Assembly (NCBI GenBank): GCA_027005175.1
Contig: JALTMC010000739.1
Span: forward strand, 1 to 11,465
Reading direction: 5' to 3'
Length of the DNA stretch: 11,465 bases
Origin: Myxococcales bacterium
Lineage (GTDB): Bacteria; Myxococcota_C; UBA6777
Shown here one piece after another: positions 6,344 to 11,465 of the stretch (the stretch's first letter is position 1; each line of letters starts with the position of its first letter). The notes beneath the pieces were generated by a model that worked only from the letters and a program-made list of their open reading frames with translations, was not told the DNA's origin and did not search any database. The translations under genes were made by a program, and so were the position numbers.

Positions 6344-9300
6344 ATGACATCGGCAGGGTCCACACATGGGGGGCTTCCCCGAGCCCTTATTATCACAAGA
6401 AACGCTGTTGAATCCCAGGCGGTGTGTGCTCATCTTTCCGAGGTTCGAGTCTTGGAAGATGCACGAGGCACAGTGTATTACCAAGGGCTCTTTCAAAGAG
6501 AGGACTCTCTTTGGATGCTTGGAGTGGCCGAAATTGAAGCAGAGGGGCCTCTTGGTGCGCGGGAGGTTGATCGGGCCATTGTCTATTTTAAGTCACAGAT
6601 TACATTGTTTGTGGGGATGGCAGAGGGGAGAGAAGGGGTCTCTCTGGGTGATGTTGCAGTCGCGACTCGTATCTATGGCTTTGCTTCGGATGAGGTTGGG
6701 CGGGAGCAGCCTTTTCGACCCGTGGAGTACCGACCGAACTACACTTTACTTGATCGAGTGCGTGAGGAAGTGGAGGGGCTGGCTTGGTTAGGTCATATCC
6801 CGGATGGGATGCCTGCTCAGGTTCCCAGTGTCGTCTTGGGTCAGGTCGCGGCTGGCGAAAACGTCCTTTCTACGATGGCCCACTCCTCCTTTCCTTTGTT
6901 GCCTCGTCAGCAGGGAGAGACAGTCTCTTTTTCGTCGGAGGACATTGGGTTTTATCGCCCGGCTTTTGAAAACAATGCAAAAGCTTTGTTGGTGCAAGGG
7001 ATCGTCTCCTTGCGAGGAGCTTCGCAAGATGTCCTGTCGGAAGAGCTTCAAGCAAAGGCTGTGTGTCATGCCAGCGCCTTTGCTTTTCATATCCTTTCAC
7101 AAATTGTGCCAGTACCCGTTCATGAATTGCGTTCTGCTGCCTCTGGTTTGGGGGCGCGATCCACCTGGATGGCCGTGATGATGTCGATTTTGTTTGGTGT
7201 GATCGTATCATTGCCTCTGTTTTGTGTGCGACAAAACCCATTCGTGAAAGATGTGGGGGTGGGGGAATGGACAGTCTGGTTAGGAGCACAACATCACAGC
7301 CACAAAGACCATCATTATTGGGTTGCTACCTTCGGCAAAAAATCGACACCTGTGGCTCTTTTGTACCTCGATCCATCGACATTTGATGGATTTGGACCCG
7401 CGACACCTTTGTATTGGAATCCTGCGATTGGAAGTGATGCTCATCGCTCTTGGGAATTGCGGCCCTGGAAAAAGGTGGAGCCTCCCAGGGCTTTGCGTCA
7501 TCATCCGTGGTTGCTCTTGATACGTCGTGCGGATGGAAGTCTGACATTTCCTCATCTTTATCCCAACGTTCCCAAACGAGGAAGAGGGTTGGTCTATTCT
7601 AGCTTCAAGAGGACAAAGCCTGTGGGAGAGGTTGCGTTTGTGCTGGGTTCACAGCTTACAATTCATCGAGTGTTTTGGAATTGGAAGATCCTCTCCGAAG
7701 AACAGGGGCCATGGGTGCTGCGATTGTTGTCGTCCAGCCAGGCCACTCCTCGCTCCTTGCGTAAACATCGTTGGCCTCCTTTACTCACACTGCAACAAGA
7801 GCGTTTTCAGGACTCCAACCGATGGCGCTTCTTGGACAAAGTGGCAGGCTTGCAATGGCCTGGATCGCAATGGCTTGTCTTGCGACCGGGCACAGCACAA
7901 ACAACCCAAGAACCCTTTGGGCTGGTTGAACTCGAACCGGGTGAGGGGCGATGGGTTAAAGTCCTTCGTCTCCCTTGGAAGAATATTCGAGACTTTCGAC
8001 ATATTACGGTCCGCTACTTTGACCCCAACAAAGACAAAATGCCGAACTTGAGCCGGTTTGGAGAGATCTCCCAAACATGCCCCAAGAGAGCTTCTTTTCC
8101 TGGCTTTGGTGCTTGTGTCGAGACCAATCTGGGATCGGCGAGTGGTGCTCTGCCATTCACTTGGTATGCGGTTCAAGGTGGCTCTCTTTCCCCAAATTCT
8201 CGGAAAAACGACAAAGCAAAAGGGTATGTTCAGCTCTTGCGGGTGAACAGCACTACATCCTTAGGCCAAGCCTTTCTGTGGACAGGCACAAAGAAACGTT
8301 GGAGACAACTTGTGCGTTTGACACCCAAAGAACAACAACAGAGCGCAGCTTTGGTTTGTCGCAAAGCATTGTCCCGTCTACACAAGCTTCAGCGGCTGGC
8401 TCAGCTTCATGTCCGAACTGCATTTCTGCACAAAGAAGCAAGCATTTTAAGAGCACAGTTTCGCATGATACGTCTGCTGGGAGGGCAGGTCTCTTCCAAA
8501 GGATGGTTGCCTCCTCCATCCTCTTCCGTGGTGGGACGATGCCTGAGATATGGAGAAACTTTGTTACGGAAGCTCGCAAAGAAACTACAGACCCCCACTT
8601 GGTCTCAACGATGGCGTAAGGCTCTCGCTCTCTCCAGCAAAGCCCCCCAAAAAGCCTACCCTTTGCTACAGGAGCTTTGTGATACTGCTGAGACTCCCGC
8701 GAGTCAACAGCGATGCCATCGTACTCTTTTGCGTGTGGAACTGGGATTGCGACGTCCTGTTTCAAGTTCGTGGGAAAAGCGACTCCGGCTGATGATTCAT
8801 CGTGAACCTTGTCTCACCATTCCTGTCTCGAAAGATCCAATCTATGCTGTCTGGAAAACATTAGAAGAGCAGTTGCGTATCCTGGACAAAAAACCGTATC
8901 GAAAAAAATTCTGCAAACTTTTGCGTTATGAGTTTCATCCAGTAACGTTATTGATCTTACAGATTCAGCCGGACCCCTCTCTTGCAAAGAATGGTTCTGC
9001 TTATGTGATGGGTGTACAACTCACAAACGCTTTGCAACGGGAGTTCTCGTTGCATTGGAATGCGAAAGGCTTGCGAGGTGCTCCTCACGTTTTGACAATG
9101 AAGGAGCCGTCAGTACCTCACAAACTCTCTCTACCCAAGCTCAAAATTTGGTTGCGTGAGATCGCACAGCATTCGGGCGCATCGATGGTCCTGACTGGCT
9201 CTTTCAAACGCTTGCAAGGTCGATTTGTTCTGCGGCTTTCTGTGTATGCGAATACCCTTCACAATGTTTTCCATCAAACCCAAAAAGAAAAGCCTTTGGC

Positions 9301-9694
9301 CTTGTGGCAGAAAGACATCATCCTTGGAACTTGGAGCCAGTTCACACGAACAAGCCAGCAGATCGCGAAACTCGTTTGGCCCTTTTTACAACAGGCACAA
9401 CGTCGCCCTTTACCACTACCGATTGCGCTGCCTGAGAAGATGAGTAAGCTGAGTAAGAAACATCAAACTGTCAAGGAAATGACAGGTCCTCCAATGCCTG
9501 CTACATGGAGAGCTGGGGCTCGCCCAAAACCTCGTCCTGGGGCTCGTCCAAACTCTCGTCCTGGTGCTCGCCCAAACCTTCGCCCTGTGAGTCGTCCGAA
9601 CTCTCGCCCTGCGACTCGCCCAAACCTTCGTCCTGTGGCTCGCCCAAACCTTCGCCCTGTGAGTCGTCCGAGCTTTCGGAACTCGAAACCATAA
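6344..9694 (+). CDS. Membrane protein with degenerate nucleoside-phosphorylase/MTAN-like domain and Arg-Pro repeat tail
   Basis: A 1116-residue protein. Residues 13-252 resemble the PNP_UDP/MTA-SAH nucleosidase-like domain found in bacterial multidomain proteins: ALIITRNAVESQAV, then FVGMAEGREGVSLGDVAVAT with YGFAS, and ALLVQGI before AFAFHIL. By motif alignment with E. coli MTAN, the catalytic Glu12 corresponds to Gln25, Glu174 to Glu199 and Asp197 to Ser222; the last two are 23 apart in both proteins. Catalysis is therefore doubtful. One membrane helix lies at about 275-295. Residues 300-850 are Trp- and Arg-rich and unrecognised. Residues about 860-1017 contain a pattern (ALQREFS, then SGASMVLTGSFKR and RFVLRLSVY) like CsgG/TolB-N-type domains; this is tentative. 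The tail (1058-1113) is seven ARPNxRPx-like octapeptides. The ATG at 6344 is preferred to TTG 6326, but neither has a strong ribosome site. The stop is 14 bp before the next start, so the two genes form an operon. Confidence 0.75.
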   Translation: MTSAGSTHGGLPRALIITRNAVESQAVCAHLSEVRVLEDARGTVYYQGLFQREDSLWMLGVAEIEAEGPLGAREVDRAIVYFKSQITLFVGMAEGREGVSLGDVAVATRIYGFASDEVGREQPFRPVEYRPNYTLLDRVREEVEGLAWLGHIPDGMPAQVPSVVLGQVAAGENVLSTMAHSSFPLLPRQQGETVSFSSEDIGFYRPAFENNAKALLVQGIVSLRGASQDVLSEELQAKAVCHASAFAFHILSQIVPVPVHELRSAASGLGARSTWMAVMMSILFGVIVSLPLFCVRQNPFVKDVGVGEWTVWLGAQHHSHKDHHYWVATFGKKSTPVALLYLDPSTFDGFGPATPLYWNPAIGSDAHRSWELRPWKKVEPPRALRHHPWLLLIRRADGSLTFPHLYPNVPKRGRGLVYSSFKRTKPVGEVAFVLGSQLTIHRVFWNWKILSEEQGPWVLRLLSSSQATPRSLRKHRWPPLLTLQQERFQDSNRWRFLDKVAGLQWPGSQWLVLRPGTAQTTQEPFGLVELEPGEGRWVKVLRLPWKNIRDFRHITVRYFDPNKDKMPNLSRFGEISQTCPKRASFPGFGACVETNLGSASGALPFTWYAVQGGSLSPNSRKNDKAKGYVQLLRVNSTTSLGQAFLWTGTKKRWRQLVRLTPKEQQQSAALVCRKALSRLHKLQRLAQLHVRTAFLHKEASILRAQFRMIRLLGGQVSSKGWLPPPSSSVVGRCLRYGETLLRKLAKKLQTPTWSQRWRKALALSSKAPQKAYPLLQELCDTAETPASQQRCHRTLLRVELGLRRPVSSSWEKRLRLMIHREPCLTIPVSKDPIYAVWKTLEEQLRILDKKPYRKKFCKLLRYEFHPVTLLILQIQPDPSLAKNGSAYVMGVQLTNALQREFSLHWNAKGLRGAPHVLTMKEPSVPHKLSLPKLKIWLREIAQHSGASMVLTGSFKRLQGRFVLRLSVYANTLHNVFHQTQKEKPLALWQKDIILGTWSQFTRTSQQIAKLVWPFLQQAQRRPLPLPIALPEKMSKLSKKHQTVKEMTGPPMPATWRAGARPKPRPGARPNSRPGARPNLRPVSRPNSRPATRPNLRPVARPNLRPVSRPSFRNSKP
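9518..9680 (+). repeat. 24-bp tandem repeat encoding Arg-Pro octapeptides
   Basis: Units start at 9518, 9542, 9566, 9590, 9614, 9638 and 9662, the last incomplete. Each encodes a variant of A/S/T-R-P-N-x-R-P-G/V/A. Typical DNA is GCTCGCCCAAACCTTCG followed by CCCTGTG. Most differences are at third bases or at the variable codons, so the peptide is kept while the DNA drifts. The repeat leaves other frames open on both strands, which creates spurious long ORFs here. Confidence 0.9.
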
Positions 9695-9708
9695 TCGGAG
9701 ATATAGTC

Positions 9709-10344
9709 ATGTCGAATTTTCAAGAGCGATTTCATCGTTCTATGGTGGATGCTTTTCGAGAAAATGCTCAAGGTTACAATGAGAACACAGATCTCTATAC
9801 ACTGGGAGATGCTAGCTCTGTGGATGCTCTCTTCGATTCTTTGGAGTTTGAGTTCTCTGGGGAGCTTTCCGAAGAAGAGCGACGTCACATTCGTTATGTA
9901 AATCAAGCCTGGGCTTGGGCCTGGGCTGCTTACGAGGAAGAGGAGGAAGAGGAGGAAGAGGAGGAAGAGGAGGAAGAGGAGGAAAGTGACGACTTCTCCA
10001 GTGTTAACAGCTTTGCATGGCGTGATCGCATTCTACCGATACAGCGAGTGATCTTGCGTCTGGCTTACTTTGTAGGTTTGGGTGGCTTTGGGTATGGAAT
10101 GTATCTGACTGTTAAAGTCCATAACACCAAACTGGGGGGACTCTTGACTGGCTTGGGCATGTTCGTCGCTGTGCAAATGAATTGGGGAATGCAGTCTTTC
10201 TTTAATTTTCTGGAAGGACGGAATGCAAGCATTCTGAAAAAGATGGGATATCCCACCCTGTTTTGGGCAGCGATGGTCTTTACCCTGCTTGTTGACTTCC
10301 TGCTTGCAGGGATGGTGGGGGAGTTTCTTCTCGGGGTCTTCTAG
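9709..10344 (+). CDS. Polyglutamate-containing membrane protein, unknown function
   Basis: A 211-residue protein not assigned to any family. The start at ATG 9709 is chosen because GGAG (9697-9700) lies eight bases upstream. The frame stays open upstream to an ATG at 9505, but that part is only the out-of-frame reading of the Arg-Pro repeat of the preceding gene. Residues 1-67 are soluble and acidic with no signal peptide. A WAWAWAAY stretch (68-75) is followed by 17 glutamates (76-92) and SDD. Three likely membrane helices follow at about 114-136, 142-165 and 182-205, and the chain ends almost inside the membrane (EFLLGVF). Short loops KVHNTK and EGRNASILKKMG carry positive charge; Arg residues just before the first helix also do, so orientation is unclear. 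It starts 14 bp after the large PNP-like gene and is probably co-translated with it, suggesting a shared membrane complex. Confidence 0.75.
   Translation: MSNFQERFHRSMVDAFRENAQGYNENTDLYTLGDASSVDALFDSLEFEFSGELSEEERRHIRYVNQAWAWAWAAYEEEEEEEEEEEEEEEEESDDFSSVNSFAWRDRILPIQRVILRLAYFVGLGGFGYGMYLTVKVHNTKLGGLLTGLGMFVAVQMNWGMQSFFNFLEGRNASILKKMGYPTLFWAAMVFTLLVDFLLAGMVGEFLLGVF
9934..9984 (+). repeat. 9-bp GAG-GAA-GAG microsatellite encoding 17 Glu
   Basis: The 51 bases are five perfect GAGGAAGAG units plus GAGGAA. Only purines occur on this strand. Slippage by whole units would change the polyglutamate length by three residues without a frameshift. Confidence 0.95.
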
Positions 10345-10356
10345 TCCCAAGCATTC

Positions 10357-10554
10357 ATGAATCTTTTGCTACGGCTTGCCAATCCCGGCATCGGGTGCTT
10401 TGTTGGCCCGATGGTACACCATCTCGGTGCTTCGTTAGCTCGGTTTGCAGGTTCGGTCCCACAGGCGGTACAGCGCACCGTCGAGGATGGTGGACTAAGA
10501 ATGACGCTGCAGCTGTCGGACTTTACGAGTGGTAGCCCCGCGTTTCGTAAATAA
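10357..10554 (+). CDS. Doubtful 65-residue ORF
   Basis: An ATG at 10357 opens a 65-codon frame that starts 12 bp after the stop of the polyglutamate protein gene and ends with TAA at 10552-10554. The product (MNLLLRLANPGIGCF... ending FTSGSPAFRK) matches nothing I recognise, has no clear membrane helix and has no Shine-Dalgarno sequence upstream. The DNA contains a good hairpin, GATGG-TACA-CCATC, near 10413-10426, and its stop lies in the loop of another hairpin. It could equally be a structured untranslated region. A minus-strand frame also covers this stretch, so openness alone is no evidence. Confidence 0.2.
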   Translation: MNLLLRLANPGIGCFVGPMVHHLGASLARFAGSVPQAVQRTVEDGGLRMTLQLSDFTSGSPAFRK

Positions 10555-10669
10555 AGCGGGCTAGCTTGGTATTGCTTTTTTGATGTGGAGGAAGAGGCTC
10601 TTACCTTCACGGGTCAGACCCCGCGCTTCGGGGTTAGACTTGGTATGCTTTTTCGATGTGGAGGAAGGG
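10534..10669. repeat. Duplicated hairpin plus T-rich element
   Basis: Copy A (10534-10596) and copy B (10616-10669) share the order: C-rich arm CCCCGCG(T/C)TTCG, complementary G-rich arm, CTTGGTAT, a T5-T6 run, then GATGTGGAGGAAG. In copy B the hairpin is ACCCCG (10618-10623) with CGGGGT (10629-10634) and a 5-base loop. In copy A the arms AGCCCCGC and GCGGGCT have one bulge and a 14-base loop. The T run is 13-15 bases past the stem, too far for a standard terminator. The rest of 10345-10763 holds only the doubtful ORF and the tRNA terminator. Confidence 0.65.
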
Positions 10670-10712
10670 TGCCTGTGATGAAGGACGGAATGCGGTTCAT
10701 TTGAGTTGATTG

Positions 10713-10757
10713 GCGAAGAAAAGAAAAACCCAGAGACACATAAGTATCTCTGGGTTT
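10713..10757 (-). terminator. Intrinsic terminator of the tRNA-Lys/tRNA-Glu unit
   Basis: A perfect 11-bp stem (AAACCCAGAGA at 10726-10736, TCTCTGGGTTT at 10747-10757) with a 10-base loop. On the minus strand it is followed by a T-rich run (TTCTTTTCTT beyond the stem), and it begins six bases past the 3' end of tRNA-Glu. This is a typical Rho-independent terminator. On the plus strand only three T follow the stem. Confidence 0.92.
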
Positions 10758-10763
10758 CATCTT

Positions 10764-10835
10764 TGACCCCAACGGGGTTCGAACCCGTGCTGCCGACGTG
10801 AAAGGCCGGTGTCCTAACCACTAGACGATGGGGCC
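10764..10835 (-). tRNA. tRNA-Glu (anticodon TTC)
   Basis: 72 nt with a full cloverleaf on the minus strand. The acceptor stem GGCCCCA/TGGGGTC has one G-U pair, the anticodon stem-loop is CCGGC-CTTTCAC-GTCGG, and the T arm is ACGGG-TTCGAAC-CCCGT. The discriminator base is A and CCA is not encoded, so the CCA end must be added after transcription. It reads GAA/GAG codons. It lies four bases after tRNA-Lys, in the same transcript. Confidence 0.96.
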
Positions 10836-10839
10836 GTCG

Positions 10840-10912
10840 TGAGTCGTCTGGGGCTCGAACCCAGGACCCTTGGATTAAAAGTCCAATGCTCTACCAACTG
10901 AGCTAACGACTC
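10840..10912 (-). tRNA. tRNA-Lys (anticodon TTT)
   Basis: 73 nt. The acceptor stem GAGTCGT/ACGACTC is fully paired, the D arm has AGCTCAGTTGGTAGAGC, and the anticodon loop is CTTTTAA in a TTGGA/TCCAA stem. The T arm is CTGGG-TTCGAGC-CCCAG. CCA is not encoded. It is the promoter-proximal gene of a two-tRNA unit. Confidence 0.96.
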
Positions 10913-10946
10913 ATGGAGTGAGAAACTCTCTCTCCAACGGAGGCAG

Positions 10947-10975
10947 ACACTACGAAAAACGGCCTCTCTTGTCAA
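10947..10975 (-). promoter_or_regulatory. Promoter of the tRNA-Lys/tRNA-Glu unit
   Basis: On the minus strand there is a perfect -35 TTGACA (10970-10975), a 17-bp spacer and a weaker -10 TAGTGT (10947-10952, three of six matches). Transcription would start near 10940, giving a leader of roughly 25-30 nt before tRNA-Lys. The consensus -35, ideal spacing and position support it. Confidence 0.7.
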
Positions 10976-11025
10976 GCAAAAAAAACAAGTTTTTTCATCG
11001 TGCCAATATTGCTCATGATTCCTCG

Positions 11026-11038
11026 GAACATTATGTTC
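11026..11038. promoter_or_regulatory. Perfect palindrome GAACATTATGTTC
   Basis: The arms GAACAT and ATGTTC flank one central base. It lies about 50 bp upstream of the tRNA -35 box and about 70 bp past the stop of the minus-strand gene at 11106. It resembles the GAAC-N4-GTTC LexA box used by some bacteria, but the spacing is five, not four. An overlapping RNA fold CGGAACA/TGTCCG is also possible. Its role is unknown. The rest of 10976-11105 shows only an A/T tract near 10978-10996. Confidence 0.3.
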
Positions 11039-11105
11039 TGTCCGAATCTATGGTGATACGTAAAACGCCTGAAAAAGTTCAAGGAGAGGCCAAGAAAACG
11101 TGGAA

Positions 11106-11465
11106 TCAGGTACAGGCAGGGCAGTGAAGGGCAAGTTCTGGGGTTGGAGTGAGGTGATATCGTTCCACGCCACAGTTTTCACAGCGCAGAGGTTCGAATT
11201 GTTCAAGGATCGGGTTCCAGAGCCAACTGATCGTGCGTGAGTTCTTTCGGAGTCGGATGTTGTATTCGACTCGTGTGACTGGAATAGAGACACGTAGAGC
11301 GGCGAGTGGAGTGATCTGTATCGCGATGGGGAACTGGGGAGGGATGGCCTCCAAAGACTCGATGTAGTGGGTGCTAGCGTCTTCTAAGGCCGCTAATGTG
11401 GGTTGGAAGTCCTGGGTGGGATCTTCTTTTAAGGGTCGGAGGATCTCTTTTCTCTCTCGCCGATG
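11106..11465 (-). CDS. Unknown protein with C-terminal zinc-ribbon-like CxxC pairs, partial
   Basis: The minus-strand frame is open from the window edge at 11465 to a stop at 11106-11108, giving 119 residues of C-terminus. A TTG at 11354 could be read as a start, but the coding-like frame continues to the edge, so the real start is probably outside. The visible part has a charged stretch (RRERKEILRPLKED), then RVSIPVTRVEYNIRLRKNS, then SWLWNPILEQFEPLRCENCG and a closing HCPACT. Two CxxC pairs (CENC and CPAC) about 18 residues apart suggest a small zinc ribbon. I do not recognise the family, and the missing N-terminus probably holds the main domain. It points toward the tRNA unit; 193 bp separate its stop from tRNA-Lys. 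Confidence 0.65.
   Translation of the reverse strand, partial: HRRERKEILRPLKEDPTQDFQPTLAALEDASTHYIESLEAIPPQFPIAIQITPLAALRVSIPVTRVEYNIRLRKNSRTISWLWNPILEQFEPLRCENCGVERYHLTPTPELALHCPACT

Noticed and set aside
9505-9708. N-terminal extension of the polyglutamate protein from ATG 9505
   Set aside because: It is the out-of-frame reading of the Arg-Pro repeat of the preceding gene. There is no ribosome site at 9505, while ATG 9709 has GGAG at good distance.
9463-9906. Minus-strand ORF across the repeat tail
   Set aside because: It is kept open by the 24-bp in-frame repeat, has low-complexity composition, and overlaps two better-supported plus-strand genes.
10341-10610. Minus-strand ORF of 89 codons
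   Set aside because: It lies downstream of the strong tRNA terminator on the same strand with no promoter seen, has no ribosome site, and its start overlaps the duplicated hairpin element.
10561-10821. Minus-strand ORF of 86 codons
   Set aside because: It runs through tRNA-Glu and its terminator, so it cannot be a normal gene.
10918-11127. Plus-strand ORF of 69 codons
   Set aside because: It crosses the tRNA promoter and overlaps the end of the minus-strand partial gene, with no ribosome site.

Overview
The window looks like chromosomal DNA from a Gram-negative bacterium of the Myxococcota/deltaproteobacterial type, with moderate GC by eye. The signs are lipoprotein signal peptides ending in a lipobox, tandem MopE-type Asp/Cys-rich metal-binding repeats (common in that group), a plastocyanin-like lipoprotein, and several TTG start candidates. 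The taxon is an inference from gene content; no rRNA or other marker gene is present.

Layout: (1) 1-2086, plus strand: the 3' end of one and the whole of a second MopE-like Cys/Asp repeat protein, tandem paralogues 53 bp apart. (2) 2087-2797, plus: a 333-bp leader region and then a small cupredoxin lipoprotein with a full type-1 copper ligand set. (3) 2798-3109: a gene-free gap between convergent genes, filled by an older 29/30-bp direct repeat and about six tandem copies of a 34-bp unit. (4) 3110-6049, minus: a 979-residue RecQ-family helicase with a tetratricopeptide-like N-terminal extension. (5) 6050-6343: a divergent intergenic region. (6) 6344-10344, plus: a likely two-gene operon. The first gene encodes a 1116-residue protein made of a degenerate nucleoside-phosphorylase/MTA-SAH-nucleosidase-like domain, one membrane helix, a long unrecognised region, a possible CsgG/TolB-N-like domain and an Arg-Pro octapeptide repeat tail. 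The second encodes a 211-residue membrane protein with 17 consecutive glutamates. (7) 10345-10763: mostly non-coding, with one doubtful small ORF, a duplicated hairpin/T-rich element and the terminator of the tRNA unit. (8) 10764-10975, minus: a tRNA-Lys(TTT)/tRNA-Glu(TTC) unit with a recognisable promoter and a strong intrinsic terminator. (9) 11106-11465, minus: the C-terminal end of an unknown protein with two CxxC pairs.

How the genes may work together: the MopE-like proteins and the cupredoxin could form a cell-envelope metal (possibly copper) or redox cluster. The most unusual part is the pair at 6344-10344. Its first protein keeps the fold signature of the PNP/MTAN family but appears, by motif alignment, to have lost two of three catalytic residues, which suggests a ligand-sensing or scaffolding role rather than catalysis. 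Its Arg-rich repeat tail and the polyglutamate tract of the neighbouring protein have opposite charge and could bind each other, if they lie on the same side of the membrane. The TPR-RecQ gene diverges from this operon; nothing in the sequence proves a functional link.
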